The notes under the pieces: generated by a model | What the model was told of the DNA's origin: nothing | What the model saw: the letters and a program-made list of their open reading frames with translations, nothing else | Database searches by the model: none | In this document: in pieces, positions 23,813 through 34,079 of the stretch | How the letters are laid out: the number at the start of each line of letters is the position of its first letter | How positions within the stretch are numbered: position 1 is the first letter of the stretch | From: Bos javanicus | Taxonomy: Eukaryota; Chordata; Mammalia; Artiodactyla; Bovidae | Assembly: GCF_032452875.1 (NCBI RefSeq) | Contig: NC_083870.1 | Coordinates: forward strand, 3,348,001-3,412,000 | Direction of reading: 5' to 3' | DNA: 64,000 bases | Position numbers and translations under genes: made by a program

Positions 23813-24294
23813 CTCATTCCCACTCACCTTTCATTTACTTATTCAAGAAAAGTTTAGAAGTGCCTCTTTTATGATAGGGTTTGTTCTAGGTCTTAAGAGA
23901 TATCAGGAAAAGAAAGAAAAACAGGCAAGAGTTCCTGCCCTCACAGAACTCATGTTCTAGTGGTAAATAGAGGGGTGGAGTGACAGCATTTACTACCTTT
24001 AAGGTGACTATAAAGTTTACTTATCATTACATTTCAATAGAGTTGGGCAAGGGGGACCGTGTGTGTGTCTGTTGAGGATTCTGAAGGCTTGCAATTCTAG
24101 GCAAAAGAACAGCCATTGCAAAGGCTCTGCTGCAGCCTCAGTGCCTGGCATGTATTTATAGCAGGCAGCCAGTGAGGCTGGGGCAGAGTGAGTAGTGGGA
24201 CAGTGGTAGAAGATGATGTCAGTGAGGAGAACAGAGAGATGGAGACAGGGAGCCAGATCATGTGGGGCTTTGTAGGACAGTGTAAGGACTTTAG

Positions 24295-25093
24295 AGAAGG
24301 CAATGGCACCCCACTCCAGTACTCTTGCCTGGAAAATCCCATGGATGGAGAAGCCTGGTAGGCTGCAGTCCATGGGGTTGCTAAGAGTCGGACACGACTG
24401 AGTGACTTCACTTTCACTTTTCACTTTCATGCATTGGAGAAGGAAATGGTAACCCACACCAGTGTTCTTTTTTTTTTTTTTTTCCACATTTTTAAAAAAA
24501 TTTTATTTTATTTTTAAAGTTTACATAATTGTATTAGTTTTGCCAAATATCAAAATGAATCTGCCACAGGTATACATGTGTTCCCCATCCTGAACCCTCC
24601 TCCCTCCTCCCTCCCCATACCATCCCTCTGGGTCGTCCCAGTGCACTAGCCCCAAGCATCCAGTATCGTGCATCAAACCTGGACTGGCATCTCGTTTCAT
24701 ACATGATATTTTACATGTTTCAATGCCATTCTCCCAAATCTTCCCACCCTCTCCCTCTCCCATAGAGTCCATAAACCTGTTCTATATATCAGTGTCTCTT
24801 TTGCTGTCTCGTACACAGGGTTATTGTTACCATCTTTCTAAATTCCATATATATGCGTTATTATACTGTATTGGTGTTTTTCCTTCTGGCTTACTTCACT
24901 CTGTATAATAGGCTCCAGTTTCACCCACCTCATTAGAACTGATTCAAATGTTTTCTTTTTAATGGCTGAGTAATACTCCATTGTGTACACTCCAGTGTTC
25001 TTGCCTGGAGAATCCCAGGGACGGGGGAGCCTGGTGGGCTGCTGTCTGTGGGGTCGCAGAGTCGGACACAACTGAAGCGACTTAGCAACAGCA
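24295..25093 (+). mobile_element. BOV-A2 SINE, itself interrupted by L1
   Basis: Dimeric BOV-A2. The first monomer is 24295-24420. The linker gcattggagaaggaaatgg leads into the second monomer, which is cut at 24469 and resumes at 24988. It ends acttagcaacagca. The flanking duplication GTAAGGACTTTAGA is perfect (24282-24295 and 25094-25107). Confidence 0.92.
24470..24987 (-). mobile_element. Young L1 nested in BOV-A2
   Basis: Antisense, 5'-truncated bovine L1 of about 520 bp. It starts with a T run (the poly(A) tail), then ccaaatatcaaaatgaatctgcc and ctttttaatggctgagtaatactcc. A 15-bp duplication flanks it: CACACCAGTGTTCTT (24455-24469) and CACTCCAGTGTTCTT (24988-25002), one mismatch. Confidence 0.92.
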
Positions 25094-25137
25094 GTAAGGA
25101 CTTTAGATTTTACTAGGGGGTTTCAGAATTTTGGGGA

Positions 25138-25740
25138 ATCAGAAAAATTTCTCATTGTGTTTCTCCCGTTGTTCACTCAGCTTGTGTTTTTGAGATCTAC
25201 TCATGTTGCCATATGTACACCTAGTTAGTTGCTTACAACCGTTCTATAGCGCTCTGTACATTTTACCTAGTCACTCTTCCAACTCTAAGATGTCTTCATG
25301 CGTGTTCTCTTGTAGGCTGAGTAATCATTTCTGCAGGAGATCTACCCAGGACTGAGTGGACCTGTTGGGTGGTAGGGTAAGCACACACTCAATTTGACTT
25401 AAGTGGTGCCGGATTGCTCTCCTGGCTGACTGTACCCATCTCTACTTCCTTCAGCAGTACACATCCCTGCCAACATGTGACAAGATCCAGCTTTCAATTT
25501 TTTTTTTTTTTACCCATCTAACAAGTATAAAGTAACATCTATTGTTTTAATTTGCATTTCTTTGAATACTAATGAATGTGAGCACTTCTTTGTATGCTGG
25601 TTAGCTTTCTTTTCCTCCTTTTATAAGTTGCCCATTCATATTCTCAGCCAGTATTTTTATTGGGGTTCTTTCTATTTTCCTTGTTGATTTGCAGGAGGTC
25701 CTTGAATATTCTGGATATTATCTTTAGTTGTTTTCAGATG
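25138..25740 (-). mobile_element. Old L1 fragment
   Basis: Antisense L1M-type wording: gtacacatccctgccaacatg, aagtataaagtaacatc, ttgcatttctttgaatactaatgaatg, ggtccttgaatattctgg. Frames are destroyed. Confidence 0.65.
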
Positions 25741-25754
25741 TTTATATTTGAGAT

Positions 25755-25910
25755 GGCCTTTGAGGTAATCTAGTCTAACCACCTCATTTTACATTTGGGG
25801 AAAATGAGACCCAAGCGAAGAAGCAGCTTTTTTTTTTTTTTTTGGTAAGCAACTTCTTAAGATCACACATGCAATGGAAAAGCTGAGCCTGGAAATTAGT
25901 ACTTCTCCCA
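25755..25910 (-). repeat. MIR fragment
   Basis: Antisense MIR: cctcattttacatttgggg, aaaatgagacccaagcg, then after a T(18) run aacttcttaagatcacacatgc. Confidence 0.5.
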
Positions 25911-26380
25911 ACATATCACTACAAGGATCCCTTTCAGTGAGGCAGGAATGGCAGTAAGTGGTGGGCAGGAGGAGCTGTTGAGTACTGCCTCCTGCTGCCA
26001 GCATCTGCATTTCTTTGTAGCCCAAAGAACCACTTACCCTGACATGATGACTGAGACCAGTTCGAGATCCAAGAGGCCCTTGCAGTCTATGAGGTCCTGG
26101 GTCTAGTGACCATTTCCTCCTTCCCATTCAAACAGTCACTACTTCAGGACTTTATTTCCTTGTGCTTGACTGATGTTTCTCAAATTTTAGGATGTATAGG
26201 ATTCACGGAGAGAATATATTATCGTGTAGATTACTGCCTCACCCCTCCTGAGGATTTAGAAGCACTGAAGGATCCTTAGTCCCTGTTACAGGAGGTCCGT
26301 GGGCCTGATTTTGCGAAACAGTGCGCGAATTTCATTAGCTACCTGATTGATCCTGACTGACCTTCTGTTTCCATACTAGC

Positions 26381-26587
26381 ACGCTTAGTTACTCAGTGGT
26401 GACCAACTCTTTGTGACCCCATGGACTGTAGTCCGCTAGGCTCCTTTGTCCATGAGATTTCCCAGGCAAGAATACTGGAGTGGGTTGCCATTTCCTTCTC
26501 CAGGGGATCTTCCCAACCCGGGATTGAACCCAGGTCTCCTGCATTGTGGGCAGATTCTTTACCATCTAAGCCAGCAGGGAAGCCCAT
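26381..26587 (-). mobile_element. Bov-tA SINE
   Basis: Antisense Bov-tA with BovA body and tRNA-like head (cccgggattgaacccaggtc ... agcagggaagccca). Possible duplication CATACTAG/CATCCTAG. Confidence 0.88.
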
Positions 26588-26599
26588 CCTAGAGTTATT

Positions 26600-26810
26600 T
26601 CAACGTCGTCCAGGCTGCCAAAAAGAATTAAAATCATTCCCTGAACACATCTCTCTTTGTCATACCTCCATGCTTTCACCCATACCATTATCTGAAATGC
26701 CCCTTCCTCCATGAAATCCCATGACTTTTAAAGATCTAGGCTAAACAGGGCCTCCTGTAGAAAGCCCTCTCTGATTTTTCTGGGACTCAGTCTCAGGCGC
26801 ACGTTGTGAA
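26600..26810 (+). repeat. L2 LINE fragment
   Basis: Sense L2: ctgaaatgccccttcctccatg, aaagatctaggctaaacagg, agaaagccctctctgattttt. Confidence 0.5.
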
Positions 26811-27109
26811 TGGAGAAATCTGGCATGGAGTAGGGACATTCCCTTTGCAGGCACATTGCCCTTTTAAATCACATGGATACCACATGGATAGAAAAGGGGG
26901 CTAAGAGCCTCTTGAGATAGCAACACTTAGATGAGCTAGTATCTAAAGAAAAAACAACCATTTTAATCAAATATAGAAGCACATAGTTTATTTACAGTTG
27001 TAGCTCTACAAAATTTATGAAAAACAGCCATCTTCCATGATTTCTCCCATGCTCTCCCCCTCCCCAGACAGTTGAAACTCTTTTGACTGATTTTTTTGAT
27101 ATCTCTAAA

Positions 27110-27710
27110 GATTATGCTTAGATGGCTTCTATTTCATTTTTCAGTTTTAAGCACTATTGACTTTCCACTGAAGAGCCTAAGGACTTCACCTTCGATCTCC
27201 CTCCCTGCACCCCACCATGCCTTCACACGTGCCCTGTCCCATGCCCATGTCTTATTGCTTGGCCAGTTTTTACATCCAGGTCACCACCATGGTTCTTTCT
27301 GTCTCACTGACTGGTGCTACCAACCCCCTGGCTGTCTAGATCAGAAGTTTGGGCACCCTCCTTAACTCCTTCCACCCTCTCGGAATCCTCTGCCCACCCA
27401 TTCTTTCCCTATATTCCCTGTCCAGTCATTCACAGAATTCTGTCAACTCTGTCTCTTATATAACTGAAATTCATCTACTTCTCTCTGTTTCCACTGTCGA
27501 AGCCCTTGCTTCCTCACCCTTGGGTCTCCCCTGGAGTTCTGCAGTATGCTATACTGTGTGTTCTTGTGCCTCCCTCTGGGCTGTTTCACCTTATAGCCAG
27601 AGTGAGCTTTCTAAAACACGGATTAGACTATGTGATTCTCATGCCAAAAACTCTTGAGTGGACCTTGGGGTCTCCAGGGAACAGTTCAAGCTCCTTATTG
27701 TGGTGAGCTA
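27110..27710 (+). repeat. L2 LINE fragment, diverged
   Basis: Sense L2-like wording, clearest at 27580-27700 (tatagccagagtgagctttc, atgccaaaaactcttgagtgg). The earlier part is pyrimidine-rich and less certain. Confidence 0.45.
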
Positions 27711-27723
27711 GACATAAACCTTT

Positions 27724-27999
27724 GGAGAAGGCAATGGCACCCCACTCCAGTACTCTTGCCTGGAAAATCCCATGGATGGAAGAGCCTGGTGGGCTGCAGT
27801 CCATGGGGTCACGAAGAGTCAGGTACGACTGAGTGACTTCACTTTCACTTTTCACTTTCATGCATTGGAGAAGGAAATGACAACCGACTCCAGTGTTCTT
27901 GCCTGGAGAATCCCAGGGATGGGGGAGCCTGGTGGGCTGCCATCTATGGGGTCGCACAGAGTCAGACACGACTGAAGCGACTTAGCTGCAGCAGCAGCA
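27724..27999 (+). mobile_element. BOV-A2 SINE, complete
   Basis: Two BovA monomers joined by the ttcatgcattggagaagg linker, ending in (GCA)n. The flanking duplication is GACATAAACCTTT (27711-27723) and GACACAAACCTTT (28000-28012). Confidence 0.93.
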
Positions 28000-28000
28000 G

Positions 28001-28359
28001 ACACAAACCTTTGTCTACCATCAGATTTTGCGTTCCTGGCACACAGACTGTATTTGCTTGTCATGAGGTTGGGGCCATAAGAGATGTGAGTTGAAAATGA
28101 TCTGTCGTTTCCAGGTGTGGGCAGTTAAGAGCTACGTGCCTGTTTCATTTCTTCTCTTGAAGAGATGCTGTGGTGTGTACTCCAGGCCTGTGTTCTAGAT
28201 GCTGGAGCTGAAGGGTGGAGGAGGGCTGCCCTTCCCATAGCAGACCTTACAGGAGTGAGAAGGGTCTTTGTTGTCCTAAGCTAAGGAAACTTTGGGTTTT
28301 ATCTGATACTGCAGCAGAACCTACCATAACCCTGGGTAACAAAAGGTGGCATAAGGACT
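28001..28359. other. No feature seen
   Basis: No recognisable repeat, exon or RNA. Confidence 0.45.
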
Positions 28360-28615
28360 CCAGAGCCTGGCCTTGCATCTCTCTCTCCTGTGATCTCTCC
28401 TGTCTTCCTCCCCTCTTCTACTCTATATTCTAGCTACAATGATGTGCCAGGTTCTTTCCCATTTCTAGGTGTTTGCACACACAGTTCTTGTTACTTAGAA
28501 TGTCCCCCTCGCCCACTTTGCATTCAGCCAAGTCTCACCTTAGATGTCTCTTCCTCAGGGAAGACTTTCAAGACTCCCTGGTGAGAGGTGCCCTTCCTCT
28601 GGGTCCCTTGGCCAG
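28360..28615 (+). repeat. L2 LINE fragment
   Basis: Sense L2: acttagaatgtccccctcg, cagccaagtctcaccttagatg, tcttcctcagggaagac. Confidence 0.55.
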
Positions 28616-28620
28616 ATTAA

Positions 28621-28830
28621 GAGTTAGTCACTAAGTCGTGCCTGACTCTTTGTGACCCAATGAACTGCAGCCCACCAGCCTCCTCCATCCTCAGTCCATG
28701 AGATTTTCCAGGCAAGGATACTGGAGTGGGTTGCCATTTCCTTCTCCAGGGGATCTTCCCAACCCAGGGATCGAACCCGGGTTTCCTGCACTGCAGGCAG
28801 ACTCTTTACTGACTGAGCTACCCCGTGCTT
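28621..28830 (-). mobile_element. Bov-tA SINE
   Basis: Antisense Bov-tA with BovA body and tRNA-like head (gggatcgaacccgggtttcc ... gactgagctacc). The final aggctgaagcc-like end is not clear. Confidence 0.85.
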
Positions 28831-29114
28831 ACACTTCACTTACCACTCTGGCTGGAAATCACTTGCTTACTTGTGTTTCTGCCAAACTAGACTATAAGCT
28901 CCCTGAGAGTCTTGATTCTGTCTGTTCCCTGTGGAGTCCTCAGGGCCAGTCAGAGTAGATGCTGGGCCCATTTGTGTGTATGTGTGTGTGTCTGTGTAAA
29001 GATCCAGGGTCTCTTAGGGGAAGAACTACTGTGCAAATCTGCAATTCAGATTTCTTTTGCCAAGACATTCCTGGTAGTTTAAATTCTTGAGAGCTAGTGT
29101 TGATCAGTGGTTTG

Positions 29115-29345
29115 GAGAAAGCAGTCTATAGTCACACAGAGCTGGTTTGACTTCTGGTTTTACTTCATAATTTTGAGATAGTTAAGCCCCAATTTCCTTA
29201 TCTAATGGGGATACAAATAATGATAATATCCACATCACAATGGTTATGTTGACAGTTAAATGAGTTGATATATTTAGTGTTTAATTAGAAACATGCAGAT
29301 GAATTCTTGACATGTAGAAATGCCCAATAAATGTTAGATAAATTT
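29115..29345 (+). repeat. MIR SINE
   Basis: Sense MIR: gtcacacagagctggtttgac, ccccaatttccttatctaatgggg, cagttaaatgagttgatat, cccaataaatgttag. Confidence 0.65.
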
Positions 29346-29473
29346 TTGTTTTTAAGAATATCCTCAATGTAAATGTAGTGTCCTTGATTGGATCCTGGAA
29401 CATTAAAAGGACACTGGGGAATACAAATAAGCTCTGAAGTTTAGTTAATAGCAGTATTACAATGTTGGTTTCT

Positions 29474-30198
29474 TGGAAGAGGAGAGTGGAAAAAGTTGGC
29501 TTAAAACTCAACATTCAGAAAACTAAGATCATGGCATCTGGTCCCAACACTTCATGGCAAATAGGTGGGAAAACAATGGAAACAGTGAGAGACTTTATTT
29601 TCTTGGGCTCCAAAATCACTGCAGATGGTGACTGCAGCCATGAAATTAAAAGACACTTGCTCCTTGGAAGAAAAGCTGTGACCAATCTAGACAGCATATT
29701 AAAATGTAGAGACATTACTTTGCTGACAAAGGTCCGTCTAGTCAAAGCTATGGTTTTTCCAGTAGTCATGTATGGATGTGAGAGTTGGACTATATAGAAG
29801 GCTGAGAGCCAAAGAATTGATGATTTTGAGCTATGGTGTTGGAGAAGGCTCTTGAAGATTCCCTTGAATGGCAAGGAGATCCAACCAGTCCATCCTGAAG
29901 GAGATCAGTCCTGAATATTCATTGGAAGGACTGATGCTGAAGCTGAAGCTCCAATACTTTGGCCAGTTGATGCGAAGGGACAACTCATTGGAAAAGACTC
30001 TGATCTTGGGAAAGATTGAGGGAAGGAGGAAAAGGAAGTGACAGAGGATGAGATGGTTGGATGGCATCATTGATGCAATGGATGTGAGTTTGAGCAAACT
30101 CAGGGAGTTAGTGAAGGACAGGGAAGCCTTGCACGCTTCAGTTCATGGGGTTGCAAAGAGTCGGACACAGCTTAGAAACTGAACAACAACAACAACAG
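29474..30198 (+). mobile_element. BovB LINE, 3' third
   Basis: Sense, 5'-truncated BovB starting at the gagagtggaaaaagttggc segment just past the RT catalytic motif, ending aactgaacaacaacaaca. The frame 29462-29797 preserves the BovB sequence VGLKLNIQKTKIMASG ... VMYGCESWTI and then stops, so it is non-functional. Confidence 0.88.
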
Positions 30199-30474
30199 TT
30201 TGGGGGGCATGACACCAAGAAAAGTCAAGGGAATCACATGAATTTGCAGAGTAAGTGTAGAGGTAAAGGTGAGTCTTGTTGGGGGCTTAGGGACAGGTAG
30301 CTCCATGGGTGGGGCTTTGATCTGAGTCTTAATTCGGTCTGGGAAGGGAGAAAGGGAAATCATGAGTGTTTGGGTTGAGCCACCCCCGACTTCTGCGCTT
30401 TTCTAAGCAGCGCCTAGAGCAGGGCCAGGTGGGTGCACACTTGGCTGTTTTGTCACTTCATCAGGGTCAGGTGG

Positions 30475-30690
30475 CCACAGTGCACAGAGCACGGGCTTTG
30501 GGCCAGGCGGTCTGGGCTCAGCAGCTGTGCTGTTTCTTGTCATCTTGTGAGCTGGTTACTTAGCCTCTCTGAGCATCACGAAAATGAGGTACCAATGGCC
30601 AACCGACTGAGTTGCTATGAGGATTCCTCCCATTAGATGTGTCATGATGCTCGGCACACGGTAAGGCCTCAGGAGCGGTGGCTGCCTCTG
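30475..30690 (+). repeat. MIR SINE
   Basis: Sense MIR: cagagcacgggctttgggccag, gagctggttacttagcctctctgagc, gttgctatgaggattcc, ctcggcacacggtaaggcctcag. Confidence 0.7.
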
Positions 30691-31206
30691 TGCCTCTCTC
30701 CTTCACTGTGACAATGCTGCTAAACATTTCTTGGAAAGGCAGCTTCTCTTAAAGGAAAAAATGTAGCTTTGGGAGTCTGTGCTGCTGACCATTTGGGTAA
30801 ACTGGTGTCACTGTAAAGTGTAGGACTGTAGTGATATTACAAGGTGAAGTGTGAGCGTAGCCCATAGACATATCCCATTCCTGTTAGTTCTTGTCATTTT
30901 GTCTTGCATTTCTCTCCATTTGATTCACTTTAATGTTGACTACTCCTCTGAACCAGCTTGTCGCTCTTCCAGGACAAATCTTTTAAATCTTCTATTTCCC
31001 AGATGCCTCCCCCCAGCACTTAATTTAGGGGCAGAGTAGGTGCTCATCAAACACATATGGCCCCCTTTCAGGGTGGGCTTCCTCAACCTTTAGATCCTAC
31101 AGCAGCTGCACTAGCCTTGGTTGTACCCCATTCTTCTGAGCTTGAGAAATCGTGCTTGGGTTGGTTGAGCAGAAGAAGACCAACCTATGAAATGACCACC
31201 AAACAT

Positions 31207-31216
31207 TTTATTTATT
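31207..31216 (-). terminator. LRRC52: Candidate LRRC52 poly(A) signal
   Basis: On the minus strand AATAAATAAA gives two overlapping AATAAA hexamers about 135 nt past the LRRC52 stop codon. This is the first canonical poly(A) signal I see downstream. It would give a 3' UTR of roughly 150-170 nt. Inferred from position only. Confidence 0.5.
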
Positions 31217-31349
31217 TTACCTTAATAGTACTTTACCATAATAGTAGGCTTTCATTTCTAAGACAGCTCTGAGGAATGAGAAGCGGAAGGCAAGACGGAA
31301 GGCGGGAGCCTGGGAAAGTTGCATCAGACAGCAGCTTCAGCCTCTGCAA

Positions 31350-31690
31350 CTAAATCAGCTGAGGGAACCCATCATGGCCCGAGTCCACCCTGCTATGAAA
31401 AATCCGCCTGCTGACTTCCACCCTCTGCTCGTCCTCGTTCTCCGCCTCCTCCTCCTCCACCTCGTCCTCGCTCGACTTGCGGCAGGCGTTCTGGTAGAGC
31501 ACGGCACACACGCCGGTCAGCCAGGCGGCCACGGTGCCCGCGCAGAAGATGCAGAAGCTGATGAGCAGCAGGAAGATGTAGTCCTGGAGATCTAGGTTCG
31601 TGATGCACATATACCGGAGAGGGTTCCCCACCTTCGTGATGGGCCATCCTGCCAGCTCTGTGGGCTCCACGCAAGTGGCATTTTGTTCAT
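31350..31690 (-). CDS. LRRC52: LRRC52 coding exon 2 (final)
   Basis: Final coding exon of LRRC52, a single-pass membrane protein that acts as an auxiliary gamma subunit of Slo-family K+ channels; the family link is established knowledge, especially with Slo3 (KCNU1) in sperm. It begins after the acceptor cctcttag (ending at 31691) with the last two bases of a split Asp codon (residue 208) and ends at TAG, 31350-31352. It encodes the second half of the LRRCT cap (N-glycosylation sequon N211; Cys 214 and 236), one transmembrane helix (about 245-272) and a cytoplasmic tail: R278-K279, then 11 acidic residues out of 14 at 282-295, then RVEVSRRIF and a C-terminal FPQLI. From memory the human protein is 313 residues against 320 here, and the extra residues fall in this acidic tail. 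Identification rests on near-identity to the known mammalian sequence. Confidence 0.95.
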
Positions 31691-31782
31691 CTAAGAGGAA
31701 ACACACAGCAGGCAGAGTGCTGAAACAGAACTCCTAGGCTTGTGAGGCCAACGGGGACCTGGAGTGATGGCATGGACACCGG

Positions 31783-31955
31783 CTACTCAAAGTGTGGTCT
31801 GAGGGCCAGCAGTACCGGCATGACAGGGACCCCATGAGAAATGTGGAATCTCAGGCAGCACGCCCAGGCCTCCTTGACTCAGAATCTGCATCTTAACAAG
31901 ATCTCCAGGTGATCTCTGGGCATAGTAAGGTTTGAGACTGCACATGGACTGCTTT
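31783..31955 (+). repeat. MER5A-type hAT element
   Basis: Follows MER5A order: ctactcaaagtgtggtctgagg, ccagcagtaccggcatgac, gaatctgcatcttaacaagatctccaggtgatct, gtttgagactgcac. Non-autonomous, mammal-wide DNA transposon in the LRRC52 intron. Confidence 0.75.
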
Positions 31956-31979
31956 TTGCCCCAGGCTTAGCTGCATTCA

Positions 31980-32089
31980 GGCAACTCACTCCAGTACTCT
32001 TGCCTGGAAAATTCCATGGACGGAGGAGCCTGGTAGGCTACAGTCCATGGGATCGCAAAGAGTCGGACATGACTGAGCAACTTCACTTC
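31980..32089 (+). mobile_element. BovA monomer with decayed duplication
   Basis: One BovA unit (caactcactccagtactcttg ... gactgagcaacttcacttc). The flanks TAGCTGCATTCA (31968-31979) and TAGCTGTGTTCA (32090-32101) form a 12-bp target-site duplication differing only at CA/TG. Confidence 0.82.
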
Positions 32090-32599
32090 TAGCTGTGTTC
32101 ACATCACGTCCTAAAAATGACGTTTGCTTTTTAAGGCTCTTCAAGGAATGGGAGAGCACAGAAGGAGCTGGGATTTTGGAAACTTAAGCAAGATGGTCAT
32201 GGAGTATTGACACTCCACAGAGCTCCATCAGTGTTTGGCATCTCTTACTCCCCTTCCTCGTCTTACCCCCACCTTCCCCTCCACCTTGTCCCTTTCCCTT
32301 CTCCTGTGCCTGAGCCCAGCCAGGGATCACTAAGGCCACTCAAGGTCATCACAGCCCACTTAGGAGGGACAGGATTCTCTGGAAATGCCTACTGTGTGTT
32401 CTCTACACCCTCAACCTGGAGAAATCAGGGACAAGCTCAGGGCAAAGGGACAGCCAATACGGGAAGCAGTTCTGCTTCTGTGATGCTGTTGGCATCACTC
32501 ATGATTTACATGAGTCTCAGTCCTTTATAGCGGCTGACTCAGCTGCCTGGATCCTTCTCTGAGCACCTCCCCACACCAAGCACTGTGGACTTCAGTATA

Positions 32600-32726
32600 T
32601 AATAGAAGGAAAAGTGGGTCATGGAGCCAGACAGACTAGAATTCAAACCCGCTGTCACTAATTTTGGAAACTTCAGCAGGATGTCTGATACTGTCTTGGA
32701 ATCCCATTGCCTCATCCTATAAAGAA
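32600..32726 (+). repeat. MIR SINE, cut by BovB
   Basis: Sense MIR head: tcatggagccagacagactag, ttcaaacccgctgtcac, attgcctcatcctataaag. It stops at the BovB insertion point. Confidence 0.6.
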
Positions 32727-33280
32727 TAACTGTATCCATGAAATTAAAAGACGCTTGCTCCTTGGAAGAAAAGTTATGACCAACCTAGACAGCACATTGA
32801 AAAGCAGAAACATTACTTTGCATACAAAGGTCCTTCTAGTCAAAGCTATGGTTTTTCCAGTAGTCGTGTATGGATGTGAGAGTTGGACTCTAAAGAAAGC
32901 TGAGCGCTGAAGAACTGATGCTTTTGAGCTATGGTGTTGGAGAAGACTCTTGAAGATTCCCTTGGACGGCAGGGAGATCCAACCAGTCAATCCTAAAGGA
33001 GATCAGTCCTGAATATTCATTGGAAGGACTGATGCTAAAGCTGAAACTCCAATCCTTTGACCACCTGATGTGAAGAGCTGACTCATTAGAAAAGACCCTG
33101 ATGCTGGGAAAGATTGAAGGCTGGAGGAGACAGAGAATGAGATGGTTGGATGGGATCACTGACACAATGGACATGAGTTTGAGTAAGCTCCAGGAGTTGG
33201 TAATGAACAGGGAAGCCTGGAGTGCTGCAGTCCATGGGGTCACAAAGAGTTGGACACGACTGAGCAACTGAACTGAACTG
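32727..33280 (+). mobile_element. BovB LINE 3' end
   Basis: Sense, 5'-truncated 554-bp BovB ending in the (ACTGA)n-type tail ctgaactgaactg. The flanking duplication ATAAAGAA is perfect (32719-32726 and 33281-33288). The remaining frame (32707-32910) shows the BovB TLHTKVLLVKAMVFPVVVYG stretch and then breaks. Confidence 0.9.
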
Positions 33281-33594
33281 ATAAAGAAGAACATCTATTC
33301 TCAGGGTAATAAAGAGGATTTAACCGGCACAGGTGAGCAGGTGAGCTACTGTACACAGCAGTGCACACAGTACACTGTACACAAGAGCTGCACAGACTGC
33401 TCAGAGCTCTGTTGTCAGCCCTGCATTTCTCTAGCTCCATATATTTTGCCATGCTGATGCTGAGGTGCCTGTGTGCAGTGTCCAGGTGAAAATATCCAGC
33501 AAGCATTAGATAAATGAGTTTCCACTCAGGGCTGAGATTAGGGCTTAAGACAATTATGATCAGAGTCATAGTAGCAGCTGATATTTACCAAGTT

Positions 33595-33775
33595 CTGTCT
33601 ACATGCTAAGTGATATGTAAATGCTATCTCATTTAATTCTTGCAAGAATGTTGACACATTTTCATCCTTGTTTTTCACATCAGGAAACTGAGACTCAGAA
33701 AAGTTTCCTAACCTGAAGGTTCTGGATAAACTGCAGGATCTCAGCAGGGGACAGGAGACAGAAAACCTGGACTGA
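33595..33775 (-). repeat. MIR SINE
   Basis: Antisense MIR: tctcatttaattcttgcaag, tttttcacatcaggaaactgagactcag, cctaacctgaaggttctgg. Confidence 0.65.
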
Positions 33776-33870
33776 GCCATCTGAGCTTGTTTTGCAGAAG
33801 TAGGAGTCAGAGAGAGACTAATGCGGGGAGAAGCTTCCCCTACAACAGGGTAGGAACTCCAGGCTATGTA

Positions 33871-34069
33871 GTGGTAGTAGTGAAAGTTGCTCAGTTGTAC
33901 CCGACTTTTTGGGACCCCATGGACTATATAGTCCATGGAATTCTCCAGGCCAGAATACTGGAGTGGGTAGCCTTTCTCTTCTCCAGGGGATCTTCCCAAC
34001 TCAGGGATCAAACCCAGGTCTCCTGCATTGCAGGCAGATTCTTTACCAGCTGAGCCACAAGGGAAGCCC
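33871..34069 (-). mobile_element. Bov-tA SINE, complete
   Basis: Antisense Bov-tA with BovA body and tRNA-like head (gggatcaaacccaggtctcc ... cacaagggaagccc). Perfect 10-bp duplication AGGCTATGTA at 33861-33870 and 34070-34079. Confidence 0.92.
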
Positions 34070-34079
34070 AGGCTATGTA

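Larger units (their letters stand above)
23855..25130 (-). repeat. L2 LINE, split by a BOV-A2
   Basis: Antisense L2: gcaagagttcctgccctcacag, tggggcagagtgagtag, cagatcatgtggggctttgtagg, then aaggactttag. The L2 sense continues after 25094 (gtaaggactttagattttac), so the block 24295-25093 is an insertion. Confidence 0.55.

Noticed and set aside
1..31000. MGST3 exons, expected beyond LRRC52 from mammalian gene order
   Set aside because: In human the neighbour downstream of LRRC52 is MGST3, but I find no sequence matching its coding exons; it probably lies outside the window.
31374..31674. Open frames on both strands over LRRC52 exon 2
   Set aside because: They are out-of-frame shadows of a GC-rich exon. 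Only the minus frame ending at 31350 matches a known protein.
33340..33400. Near-palindromic gtacacagcagtgcacacag region
   Set aside because: Arms are short and imperfect; consistent with a CA-rich local sequence rather than a specific site.
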